Source: an uncultured bacterium
Lineage (GTDB): Bacteria; Actinomycetota; Actinomycetes; S36-B12
Assembly: GCA_903896585.1 (NCBI GenBank)
Contig: CAITYI010000137.1
Location: forward strand, 1-14,585
DNA length: 14,585 nt
Direction of reading: 5' to 3'
The notes under the pieces are model-generated. The model saw only the letters and a list, made by a program, of their open reading frames with translations, did no database searches and had not been told where the DNA came from. The position numbers and the translations under genes were made by a program. Shown in pieces: positions 1-6,167 of the stretch (position 1 is its first letter; the number at the start of each line of letters is the position of its first letter).

Positions 1-91
1 CTTCCAAATCCCCCACTCGGTTGGAGACCTTGACCAAGTCGGAGGCATAAATCTCCCCGAATCTCGCCACGGGCAACGGTGCCATGGTCAT
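1..91 (-). CDS. N-terminal fragment of a gene leaving the window; possibly chorismate-binding (PabB-like)
   Basis: An open frame reads out of the window's left edge on the minus strand. It begins at ATG 91, or at an in-frame ATG two codons later at 85. About 30 residues are visible, including the stretch PVARFGEIYASDLVKV, with no stop codon. The start resembles what I remember of actinobacterial aminodeoxychorismate synthase component I (chorismate-binding) proteins, which often begin with an ARFGG-like stretch. No catalytic residues are inside the window, so the function is a guess from a short N-terminus. It runs divergently from the tRNA cluster, with about 100 bases between them. That a coding region is present is more certain than what it encodes. 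Confidence 0.45.
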   Translation of the reverse strand, partial: MTMAPLPVARFGEIYASDLVKVSNRVGDLE

Positions 92-132
92 AGCCTGCCG
101 CTAAACCATCGTGTTCACCAACCGACTACCAC

Positions 133-163
133 TTGGAACAAGCCGACTCGGGTCAGATATGGT
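133..163 (+). promoter_or_regulatory. Possible promoter for the tRNA Gly-Cys-Val cluster
   Basis: A TTGGAA hexamer at 133-138 is followed 19 bases later by TATGGT at 158-163, which fits the loose TAnnnT -10 pattern common in actinobacteria. It would start transcription about 25 bases before tRNA-Gly. The spacing is slightly long and the match is modest, so this is a weak prediction. Confidence 0.25.
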
Positions 164-194
164 TTGCTCTCGCCTAAAGAACCTTGTTGGGCAC

Positions 195-267
195 GCGGAC
201 GTAGCGCAGCTGGTAGCGCATCACCTTGCCAAGGTGAGGGTCGCGGGTTCGAATCCCGTCGTCCGCT
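195..267 (+). tRNA. tRNA-Gly (anticodon GCC)
   Basis: The 73-base sequence folds as a cloverleaf. The 7-bp acceptor stem pairs GCGGACG with CGTCCGC, the anticodon arm is TCACC-TTGCCAA-GGTGA with GCC at 228-230, and the T loop is TTCGAAT. The discriminator base is T267. No CCA is encoded, so the tail must be added by a CCA-adding enzyme. It is the first of three closely spaced tRNAs, probably one transcript. Confidence 0.97.
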
Positions 268-291
268 CGAGGGTGTGACGTGCGCCGTCAT

Positions 292-362
292 GGTGGAGTG
301 GCCGAGAGGCGAGGCAACGGCCTGCAAAGCCGTGTACACGGGTTCAAATCCCGTCTCCACCT
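292..362 (+). tRNA. tRNA-Cys (anticodon GCA)
   Basis: The 71-base cloverleaf has acceptor GGTGGAG pairing with CTCCACC, anticodon arm ACGGC-CTGCAAA-GCCGT with GCA at 324-326, and T loop TTCAAAT. T362 is the discriminator, as expected for a cysteine tRNA. CCA is not encoded. It lies 24 bases after tRNA-Gly; Gly-Cys-Val is a familiar cluster order in actinobacteria. Confidence 0.97.
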
Positions 363-389
363 CGAACGAACCCCACTTGAACAGTTCTC

Positions 390-462
390 GGGCGATTGGC
401 GCAGGGGTTAGCGCGCTTCCTTGACATGGAAGAGGTCACAGGTTCGATTCCTGTATCGCCCA
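390..462 (+). tRNA. tRNA-Val (anticodon GAC)
   Basis: The 73-base cloverleaf has acceptor GGGCGAT pairing with ATCGCCC, anticodon arm CTTCC-TTGACAT-GGAAG with GAC at 423-425, and T loop TTCGATT. The discriminator is A462 and CCA is not encoded. It is the last member of the Gly-Cys-Val cluster. Confidence 0.97.
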
Positions 463-565
463 CTCACGTGGGTCCTGCCACCGGCACGGGTTCAACGCCC
501 GGCCTCAGGAAAACTCTCGGTTCCAGGAACTCGCGTGCTTAGATTATTTGTGTCAAGATCAAGGC

Positions 566-976
566 ATGCGAGTGGTTTCCTGTGGTGGTTCCCTTACCCG
601 CCGCCTGATAACCGTCGCTCTCGTGGTGGTCGGCCTAGTAGGTATGCACCACATGGTGAGCGTGAGCTGCTCGGCCGTTTTTCAGGAGCATGGCGCTGCG
701 CACTCGCCCCATCAAGTTGAAGTTCCAATGGTTGCGGGTCCAGCATTACCCGAAACATCCACTGTCCCAGATTTCGGTATTGGCACCCATCCACAGCAGA
801 GTCACTGGGGCCTTGATTGCCTTGCAATTCTCTTCGTAGTTTCTTTGGGCATACCTGTTGTTCGAAGAGTAATTCTTCGCAGGAGATCACGCCCTATCCC
901 GGTACCTATCGAGGATCAGCATTTTCCCTTTTCAGACCCGCCTGACTTGAGGTGTCTCTCCATCAGTCGTACGTGA
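566..976 (+). CDS. DUF6153 family membrane protein
   Basis: The 136-residue product starts at ATG 566; a TTG six codons upstream in the same frame is less likely. A first hydrophobic segment (about 13-28, ending near GMHHM) suggests a signal anchor. A His-, Pro- and Met-containing middle follows, then a second membrane segment (about 82-98, around LDCLAILFVV) and a basic RRVILRRR stretch. The C-terminus PPDLRCLSISRT resembles the conserved ending I associate with the actinobacterial DUF6153 family, as does the early GMH motif. The family has no established function, but its members often sit beside DUF305 genes, as here: the DUF305 lipoprotein begins 83 bases downstream on the same strand. 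I infer a role in the envelope linked to metal handling; the sequence does not prove this. Confidence 0.72.
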   Translation: MRVVSCGGSLTRRLITVALVVVGLVGMHHMVSVSCSAVFQEHGAAHSPHQVEVPMVAGPALPETSTVPDFGIGTHPQQSHWGLDCLAILFVVSLGIPVVRRVILRRRSRPIPVPIEDQHFPFSDPPDLRCLSISRT

Positions 977-1059
977 GCTCGGCAGCCACTTCAGCCGATT
1001 TCTCTTGCGCCAACGGCGCGATCACACCACACTCACGACTACACGACGGGATTTTCAAT

Positions 1060-2376
1060 ATGTTCATACACCAAGCAGTAAGAAGCAAACTATTCGCACT
1101 CTCGGGATTAATCCTTGCCGGAGGAATTGTGCTGAGGGCCTGCTCGAGTGACCACGATTCAATGGATATGGATCTGGCGCCAACCTCTGGGAACGCGAAT
1201 GCCGCGGACGTGATGTTCGCACAAATGATGATTCCACACCATGAACAAGCAGTTCTAATGGCTAACCTTGCGCCAGATCGAGCTTCGGATTCTCAGGTTC
1301 TTGCGTTGGCCTCCGAAATTAAGCAGGCTCAGGCACCCGAAATTGACCTGATGCAATCGTGGTTACAGACATGGGGTGTCGACCAAATGCCTGCCGATGA
1401 AGCGATGCAAGACCACGGTTCCCACGGCATGGATGGAATGCTCACCGAAGAGCAACTCAGTGAGTTGGCGGAGGCTAAGGGTGCGGCTTTTGAAGCACTT
1501 TTCGCCACTTACATGATTGAACACCATGAAGGCGCTGTCGCAATGGCACAAGATGTTTTGAACTCAGGTCAAGATCCCGCCGTCGCATTATTAGCCCGTG
1601 AAATCATTGCTACTCAGGAAAAAGAGATTTTGCAATTACAGGCTCTTTTAAATACTGAGAGCAGCAATCAATCAATGGCAATTATGCCAACCCTAGGTCA
1701 TATGCATGGCGCAGTTATTGATTCGGGAGGACTCCTCGTGGGTACCCATGATGGCGTGCACCACGTCGAGATTGCATCAGGGGTCACCCGCCCAATAGGT
1801 CCAACGCGCATCGACATGATGGCATTTTCAGGCAACCCTGATGAACTGCTGGTGGCTAGTGGTCATCCAGGATTGGGATCTTCCCTGCCAAATCCTCTCG
1901 GACATATGTCAAGCACCGATGGCGGAATCAGTTGGGAATCCATCAGTCTTTCCGGAGAGGTGGACTTTCACTCCCTTGCCATAAACGGCAATGAAATTGT
2001 GGGGTGGGACACGCAGGGCTTAATCCAATTCTCGTCCGATGGCGGTCGCAGTTGGCAGCCAGGCCCACAAATTACAGCTACTTCCGTAGCGTGGTTTTCA
2101 AATCAGGTATGGATCGCAACAGTTGAATCCGGGCTGCAAACGTGGAGCAAGGGCTCGAACACGCTAACTGCGGCTAACGCCCCTTCGGTGTTACTAGGCG
2201 CGTCACCCGACGGCAATGCTTTATGGCGAGTGGACCGCGATGGCTCTGTTCACCGGACTGTCGATGCAAAAAAATGGAATCGAATTGGCTCAGTTCGTCG
2301 AATCGAGGCCTTTGTGGCTGACTTTGACGTGGCGTACGCGCTCACGGGGACATCGTTAGAGGTAATTCCGGTCTAA
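1060..2376 (+). CDS. DUF305 lipoprotein fused to an F510_1955-type Asp-box propeller
   Basis: The 438-residue product starts at ATG 1060, because this places a signal peptide and lipobox (LRAC, Cys28) at the N-terminus; a GTG at 952 would put 36 odd residues before it. Residues about 49-200 form a DUF305 domain with two half-repeats, each carrying a paired histidine: MMIPHHEQAV (His60, His61) and YMIEHHEGAV (His155, His156). Between them lies a Met/His-rich segment (DHGSHGMDGM). Residues about 210-435 resemble the F510_1955 glycosylhydrolase-like, sortilin-type propeller: GHMHG at the start, GTHDGVHHVE, ASGHP, NPLGHMSSTDGG and two Asp-boxes (STDGGISW, SSDGGRSW). DUF305 occurs in copper-binding CopM of Synechocystis, so extracytoplasmic binding of copper or another soft metal is a reasonable inference. 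No hydrolase activity is established. The DUF6153 gene upstream points the same way. The Arg at -2 of the lipobox is unusual. Confidence 0.88.
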   Translation: MFIHQAVRSKLFALSGLILAGGIVLRACSSDHDSMDMDLAPTSGNANAADVMFAQMMIPHHEQAVLMANLAPDRASDSQVLALASEIKQAQAPEIDLMQSWLQTWGVDQMPADEAMQDHGSHGMDGMLTEEQLSELAEAKGAAFEALFATYMIEHHEGAVAMAQDVLNSGQDPAVALLAREIIATQEKEILQLQALLNTESSNQSMAIMPTLGHMHGAVIDSGGLLVGTHDGVHHVEIASGVTRPIGPTRIDMMAFSGNPDELLVASGHPGLGSSLPNPLGHMSSTDGGISWESISLSGEVDFHSLAINGNEIVGWDTQGLIQFSSDGGRSWQPGPQITATSVAWFSNQVWIATVESGLQTWSKGSNTLTAANAPSVLLGASPDGNALWRVDRDGSVHRTVDAKKWNRIGSVRRIEAFVADFDVAYALTGTSLEVIPV

Positions 2377-2484
2377 TACCCATTTGACGTTCAGATCCCA
2401 TATTGCCGGCGGATCCAGTGATAAAAGGGAAAACAGCAGATGTACTGATCGGGGCCAAATAGGCCACCGTCCTTGTTGCTTCTG

Positions 2485-2739
2485 CTACGGCGAGGACCTT
2501 CGAAATAGTGAGGCAACAATCGCAACCAGGATCGTTGCCAGCACAATTTGGGTGATGAACGTGAGCCAGAATCCCCAATCAGCGGCGTTACCTATTAACA
2601 ACCCACCACCAGCTCCAAGAACTCCGATAAATATGGTCATGAGACAACCAATGGGTTGCATGGACGGCACTAAAATTCTCGCGATGAGGCCGATTACGAC
2701 ACCCGCTAGTAGTCCGCTGAGGATTCCTTCTATTTCCAT
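2485..2739 (-). CDS. GlsB/YeaQ/YmgE family (transglycosylase-associated) small membrane protein
   Basis: The 84-residue protein is almost entirely hydrophobic, with three predicted membrane segments (about 4-22, 28-48 and 55-78) and a basic end, LFRRSSP. The glycine-rich GLLAGVVIGLIARIL start and IGVLGAGGGLLIG middle are typical of Pfam transglycosylase-associated proteins, small envelope proteins often induced by stress whose biochemical function is unknown. The ATG at 2739 lies four bases after the stop of the zapE-like gene, so the two are probably co-transcribed. A longer frame open to 2850 lies inside zapE and would add a non-family N-terminus, so I rejected it. The gene converges on the DUF305 gene with 108 bases between, in which I see no clear terminator. 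Confidence 0.85.
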   Translation of the reverse strand: MEIEGILSGLLAGVVIGLIARILVPSMQPIGCLMTIFIGVLGAGGGLLIGNAADWGFWLTFITQIVLATILVAIVASLFRRSSP

Positions 2740-2743
2740 GACT

Positions 2744-3772
2744 TTACTTAACCACCTGAGCACCTGATTCAGCAAGAGCGGCAAGCCGAGATAGACAGCG
2801 GAAATATTTCTTGCGGTATCCGCCCCTGAGCATTTCCGAACTGAAAACATGATCTAGTCGGATTCCGCTGTTTATAACTGGAACCGACCGGTCGTATAGC
2901 CGGTCAACAAATGTCACAAAGCGCAGAGCCTGAACTTGATCTCGAACCGGTTTTACCGCCACGACACCCAGTAACGATATTTCTTCAACAAGTGCGCCGT
3001 ACTTTGCTGGATGCAGTTGTGAGAGTTGAACGAGCAGGTCTTCCCACTCTACGAGAACTGAACCTGCACTTGAGTCTCGTTCCACCGCAGAGATAACTTC
3101 CCCATCGGCGAATGGCTCGGAATGGAAAGTCAAATCCCGCTGACGGAAATCGGGACCTTCAATCCGAATAGTGTCGAAATGGGCTGCCAGGCCCTGTATT
3201 TCCCGAACGAAATCTTCTGAAGCGAATCGTTCCTCGCCTAATCGATCCGGCAACGTATTTGATGTCGCAGCGAGAAACACTCCAGCAGAAACGAGTTCAC
3301 CTAAGAAAGTTGACATAAGAACAGTGTCGCCTGGGTCATCAAGTTCGAATTCATCAATGCACACAAGCCGGTTCGTTGAGAATACCTTCACGGATTCTTT
3401 GAATCCCAAGAGACCGATCATGTTTGTGTATTCAACAAACGTGCCGAATGATTTCGCAGGTGACTCGGTGGCATGCCACAAGGCGGCGAGGAGGTGTGTT
3501 TTGCCGACACCAAATCCGCCGTCTAAGTAAACCCCTGGTCGGGTCTCAAGAACCCGAGCCCGGGCAAATATGCGTCTGGATGCCCGTTGAGGTCCCCTAT
3601 TGACTCGATCCGCAAAGGCCACGAGAGATTCTCTGGCTGCCACTTGACTGGGCTCACGCAGATTGGGCAAATAGTTGGCGAAGGTAGCATCAACAAATTG
3701 CGGTGGCGGCACTAGTCCAAGCAGGATTTCTTCCACGCTGACATTTGGATGAATATCCGAAAGACTCCGCAC
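2744..3772 (-). CDS. zapE: ZapE / AFG1-like ATPase
   Basis: The 342-residue P-loop ATPase has Walker A GGFGVGKT (85-92), Walker B LVCIDE (136-141) and a sensor-like strand FLAATSN. The opening DIHPNVSVEEILLGLVPPP and the FANYLPNLREPSQ region are characteristic of actinobacterial ZapE/AFG1 proteins. In Escherichia coli ZapE acts on the FtsZ ring at division; the mitochondrial relative AFG1/LACE1 supports turnover of respiratory proteins. The role in actinobacteria is inferred from these. The length fits the family. The start is GTG 3772, since the conserved N-terminus begins within a few codons. No clear Shine-Dalgarno site precedes it. The gene is divergent from the small membrane protein at 3845, with a repeat-rich 72-base gap between. 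Confidence 0.9.
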   Translation of the reverse strand: MRSLSDIHPNVSVEEILLGLVPPPQFVDATFANYLPNLREPSQVAARESLVAFADRVNRGPQRASRRIFARARVLETRPGVYLDGGFGVGKTHLLAALWHATESPAKSFGTFVEYTNMIGLLGFKESVKVFSTNRLVCIDEFELDDPGDTVLMSTFLGELVSAGVFLAATSNTLPDRLGEERFASEDFVREIQGLAAHFDTIRIEGPDFRQRDLTFHSEPFADGEVISAVERDSSAGSVLVEWEDLLVQLSQLHPAKYGALVEEISLLGVVAVKPVRDQVQALRFVTFVDRLYDRSVPVINSGIRLDHVFSSEMLRGGYRKKYFRCLSRLAALAESGAQVVK

Positions 3773-3778
3773 GGGAGA

Positions 3779-3839
3779 GAGCCTAGAGCCTAGAGGGCGG
3801 GACGAGTCTCATGTATGCAATGAGTGAGCCACTAGGCTC
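3779..3839. repeat. Repeated GAGCCTAG motif between divergent genes
   Basis: GAGCCTAG occurs at 3779-3786 and again at 3786-3793 as a 7-bp tandem, and in inverted form (CTAGGCTC) at 3832-3839. The inverted copy also forms the right arm of a short palindrome, GAGCC-ACTA-GGCTC (3826-3839), ending five bases before the GTG at 3845. Three copies in a 72-base divergent gap could be a shared operator, but no regulator is identifiable. Confidence 0.4.
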
Positions 3840-3844
3840 TTGCC

Positions 3845-4135
3845 GTGAGCATCTCTAGTGAAGTGTTTCTATTTTTCGCCATTGGCTTATTTGTCTTTGG
3901 ATTAGTATTCGTGCTCCTCGGACTATCCAGTGAGCGGGGTTACTGGTCGCAACGAGACCCTGCAGGAAATGCCAAGCGTGATGCCACCAAATTCCACACC
4001 ATCTATCACCGGGCATTCACGATTGCAGCAGGCGAATACCGTGCGCCATTACGAATAGCAGCGATTGGGGTCGTGCTGTGGTATTTCGCGATTGCGGCAG
4101 CCATCCTGTCTGTCATCTCGATGATAGTAGCCTGA
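3845..4135 (+). CDS. Unrecognised small membrane protein, two predicted helices
   Basis: I do not recognise the family. The 96-residue protein begins at GTG 3845 and has two strong hydrophobic segments, about 7-27 and 70-94. They flank a hydrophilic central region of about 40 residues (LSSERGYWSQRDPAGNAKRDATK and on to the second helix) that is rich in charged and aromatic residues. Both helices plus a basic loop suggest an inner-membrane hairpin protein with the loop in the cytoplasm by the positive-inside rule. Codon choice and the clear hydrophobic pattern support a real gene. It is divergent from zapE and shares its short, repeat-bearing upstream region. The palindrome at 3826-3839 lies where a ribosome binding site would be expected, and no good Shine-Dalgarno site is visible. 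Confidence 0.7.
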   Translation: MSISSEVFLFFAIGLFVFGLVFVLLGLSSERGYWSQRDPAGNAKRDATKFHTIYHRAFTIAAGEYRAPLRIAAIGVVLWYFAIAAAILSVISMIVA

Positions 4136-4167
4136 GAGAGGGTTTTCCTGAATTGAGAGGAGGCCCG

Positions 4168-4323
4168 ATGTCGTTACGACTTCCAACCACTACGACTTCC
4201 AACCACTACACCTTCCAACCGGTCGATCTAAAAAGTCAGGAAGCTAAGTCGTTTCACATATTTTCTACATTCCTCCCGCGGTGGTGCAAAATTAATTCAA
4301 CTTGTATTTGGATACTATTCTGA
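4168..4323 (+). CDS. Possible small ORF with strong Shine-Dalgarno site
   Basis: A 51-codon ORF starts at ATG 4168. It has an excellent ribosome binding site, GAGAGGAGG at 4155-4163, four bases before the start codon, stronger than those of most other genes here. The product begins MSLRLPTTTTSNHYTF, shows no domain I recognise, and has a slightly hydrophobic end (CIWILF). Its first part is encoded by the 16-bp tandem repeat at 4175-4220. It follows the 96-residue membrane protein by 32 bases, so it could be a co-transcribed small gene. Codon use is not convincing and the repeat may have arisen in non-coding DNA, so I keep it as a candidate only. Confidence 0.25.
   Translation: MSLRLPTTTTSNHYTFQPVDLKSQEAKSFHIFSTFLPRWCKINSTCIWILF
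4175..4220. repeat. 16-bp tandem repeat, nearly three copies
   Basis: The unit TACGACTTCCAACCAC is present exactly at 4175-4190 and 4191-4206, then as a degenerate, shortened copy at 4207-4220 (TACACCTTCCAACC). It lies in the gene-poor stretch between the 96-residue membrane protein and tRNA-Pro, inside the candidate small ORF. Two perfect copies point to recent duplication by slippage. Confidence 0.85.
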
Positions 4324-4508
4324 GTTGGTATCGTCACCGAAGAAAGAATGATCGTAATAACTACCTGTCCAACGATTGCACCTAGATTTCTGCTGCTCGG
4401 ACAAGAAGCCGGGACTTCCACTATTTACGTCTATCCGGTTGGCCTTAAAGTGAACAACTCAAGAAACTTATGTTGGTTATCGGGATTCCAGAGCATGTTT
4501 ACCTCGAT
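4324..4508. other. Gene-poor AT-rich stretch
   Basis: Together with the repeat region before it and the hairpins after it, this is the largest gap without a secure gene (4136-4565). An open frame from ATG 4348 runs into the tRNA-Pro gene on the opposite strand; its product has no recognisable domain and a poor ribosome binding site, so I do not call it. I see no promoter or RNA gene here that I can support. Confidence 0.5.
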
Positions 4509-4567
4509 CAGGGCCAATGATTGTGAAGGCGATCCGATTTTTGACAATTTGGCCCTGAAAAATTGTC
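4509..4567. other. Two mutually exclusive hairpins next to the tRNA-Pro 3' end
   Basis: The arm CAGGGCCAA-TG-ATTGT (4509-4524) pairs with ACAATTTGGCCCTG (4544-4557), giving 14 base pairs with one two-base bulge. The right arm also supplies GACAATTT (4543-4550), which pairs perfectly with AAATTGTC (4560-4567), the latter reaching two bases into the tRNA-Pro gene. The two stems cannot form together. Neither is followed by a clear U-tract on either strand, so a simple intrinsic terminator is not shown. Confidence 0.5.
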
Positions 4568-4639
4568 GGGCTGACAGGACTTGAACCTGCGACCTTCCGG
4601 CCCCCAGCCGGACGCGCTACCAAACTGCGCCACAGCCCG
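4566..4639 (-). tRNA. tRNA-Pro (anticodon GGG)
   Basis: The 74-base cloverleaf on the minus strand has acceptor CGGGCTG pairing with CAGCCCG, anticodon arm TCCGG-CTGGGGG-CCGGA with GGG at 4603-4605, T loop TTCGAAC and discriminator A (complement of 4566). CCA is not encoded. It lies 40 bases downstream of der on the same strand and probably has its own promoter overlapping the der stop codon. Confidence 0.97.
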
Positions 4640-4654
4640 TTTGCTGCATGCGGA

Positions 4655-4683
4655 ACCCTATCTCATAAGGGTTAATATCTTAA
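4655..4683 (-). promoter_or_regulatory. Possible tRNA-Pro promoter overlapping the der stop
   Basis: Reading the minus strand, TTAAGA (4683-4678) is followed after exactly 17 bases by TAGGGT (4660-4655), a TAnnnT-type -10. Transcription would start near 4648, nine bases before the tRNA. The -35 hexamer overlaps the der stop codon. The same sequence holds an 8-bp inverted repeat (AACCCTAT at 4654-4661 with a bulged partner ending at 4673), so it could instead be a weak hairpin at the end of the der transcript. Confidence 0.4.
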
Positions 4684-6167
4684 CGACGCGACCGCTTCTC
4701 TCGGACTCTCATGACCACGCGGATTGGGGTGCCATCAAATCCGAATTCTTCACGCAATCTTCGCTCAATGAATCGACGGTATCCGGCCTCTAAAAATCCG
4801 GTGGTGAACAGGGCAAATGTGGGCGGACACGCTGATACTTGGGTACCAAAAAGAATTCGAGGCTGCTTGCCACCCCGTAGCGGGTGAGGGTGGGCTGCTG
4901 TCAGGTCAGCGAAGAAGCGATTCAACGTGCCCGTTGGCACCCTCGAGTCCCAGTTATCTAAAGACAACTCAAGGGCCGGAGCTAATTTCTCCACATGTCT
5001 TTTGGTCTTGGCTGAAATGTTTACAGTGGGCGCCCAACTCACCTGAGCGAGTTCACGGTCAATCTCTTTTGCCAGATAATGCCGCCGTTCTTCGTCGGTC
5101 AAGTCCCACTTGTTAAAAGCAATTACGAGCGCTCTGCCCGAGTCAATCACCATTGAAATGATTCGCTGGTCTTGCTCAGTGAGGGGCTCTGAGGCGTCTA
5201 TCAGGACAATTGCTACTTCGGCGCGATCAAGGGCTGCCTGTGTGCGCAAAGTGGCGTAGTACTCATGTCCGGAAGCCTCCTTGGCTCTCCTGCGGATTCC
5301 TGCGGTATCTACAAACCACCACAGTCGATCGCGGATCTCAACTAGTTCGTCTACCGGATCAACTGTTGTTCCGGCGACATCGTCGACCACTACCCGCTCA
5401 GAACCAGCCAAAGCGTTGAGCAGAGAGGACTTACCCACATTGGGTTTCCCAAGCAACGCCACGCGACGCGGAGTGCCTTCCTTTGCCTGGCCGGAACCAA
5501 ATTCTGGGAGCAGCGCCACCACCGCATCAAGGAGATCTCCAGATCGACGGCCATGAAGTCCGGAGACGGGGTGAGGCTCCCCAATGCCAAGTCCCCACAG
5601 TGCAGTTGCATCCAATTCTGCATTGTGATCATCTGCTTTATTGGCCACCAAAATAGTGGGTTTACCGGACTTACGTATCACTTCCACAACGGCTTCATCG
5701 GTAGTGGTTGCGCCAACCGTGGCATCCACAACGAAAAGAACTACATCGGCCTCGTTAATGGCCCGTTCCGCCTGATTGGCAATTTGGGAGTGAATTCCGC
5801 GAACATTGCGTTCCCAGCCGCCTGTGTCAACCACAAGGAACTTGCGGCCATTCCACTCGGCTTCGTAACTCACCCGGTCCCGCGTCACACCGGGAACGTC
5901 CTCCACCACTGCCTCGCGGCGACCAATAATTCGATTCACCAGAGTCGATTTGCCAACATTAGGGCGCCCAACAATGGCTACGACCGGAAGATTGGCGGTT
6001 CCTTGCATCTCCGCTAATTCGAGGTCAAAATCACCAAATTCCTCACGCGCGGCAGCTAGGGCGGCGGCGAGAAATTCATCTTCGTTAAATTCCTCGTCGA
6101 ATAGGTCTTCTCCGGTGTCCTCTTCGGCAAAATCACTGCCTGCATTACTGGGTTCCTGATCGGTCAC
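4680..6167 (-). CDS. der: Ribosome-assembly GTPase Der (EngA), double GTPase
   Basis: The 495-residue product carries two tandem GTPase domains. The first has G1 GRPNVGKS (67-74), a DTGG G3 motif and NKAD G4 (176-179). The second has GKPNVGKS (240-247), a DTAG motif and NKWD. A C-terminal KH-like domain ends in a basic VREKRSRR tail. Der acts in 50S ribosomal subunit maturation. I place the start at GTG 6167, which overlaps the upstream stop as GTGA (6164-6167); an ATG at 6236 would read 69 bases into the upstream gene. The first 60 or so residues form a very acidic, Ala-containing extension before the first GTPase domain. The gene closes the long conserved run and follows cmk and the PlsC-position gene, an order common in actinobacteria. 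Confidence 0.97.
   Translation of the reverse strand: MTDQEPSNAGSDFAEEDTGEDLFDEEFNEDEFLAAALAAAREEFGDFDLELAEMQGTANLPVVAIVGRPNVGKSTLVNRIIGRREAVVEDVPGVTRDRVSYEAEWNGRKFLVVDTGGWERNVRGIHSQIANQAERAINEADVVLFVVDATVGATTTDEAVVEVIRKSGKPTILVANKADDHNAELDATALWGLGIGEPHPVSGLHGRRSGDLLDAVVALLPEFGSGQAKEGTPRRVALLGKPNVGKSSLLNALAGSERVVVDDVAGTTVDPVDELVEIRDRLWWFVDTAGIRRRAKEASGHEYYATLRTQAALDRAEVAIVLIDASEPLTEQDQRIISMVIDSGRALVIAFNKWDLTDEERRHYLAKEIDRELAQVSWAPTVNISAKTKRHVEKLAPALELSLDNWDSRVPTGTLNRFFADLTAAHPHPLRGGKQPRILFGTQVSACPPTFALFTTGFLEAGYRRFIERRLREEFGFDGTPIRVVMRVREKRSRR

Noticed and set aside
164..424. Open frames on both strands across the tRNA cluster
   Set aside because: They lie over three perfect tRNA genes and have no domain or ribosome site.
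952..1059. GTG 952 as the start of the DUF305 lipoprotein
   Set aside because: It would overlap the DUF6153 gene and place 36 unrelated residues before a clear signal peptide and lipobox.
2740..2850. Longer version of the small YeaQ/YmgE-type protein starting inside zapE
   Set aside because: The family N-terminus begins at ATG 2739; the extension only reads zapE in another frame.
4348..4584. 78-codon open frame ending in the tRNA-Pro gene
   Set aside because: No domain, weak ribosome site, and its end lies antisense within a functional tRNA.
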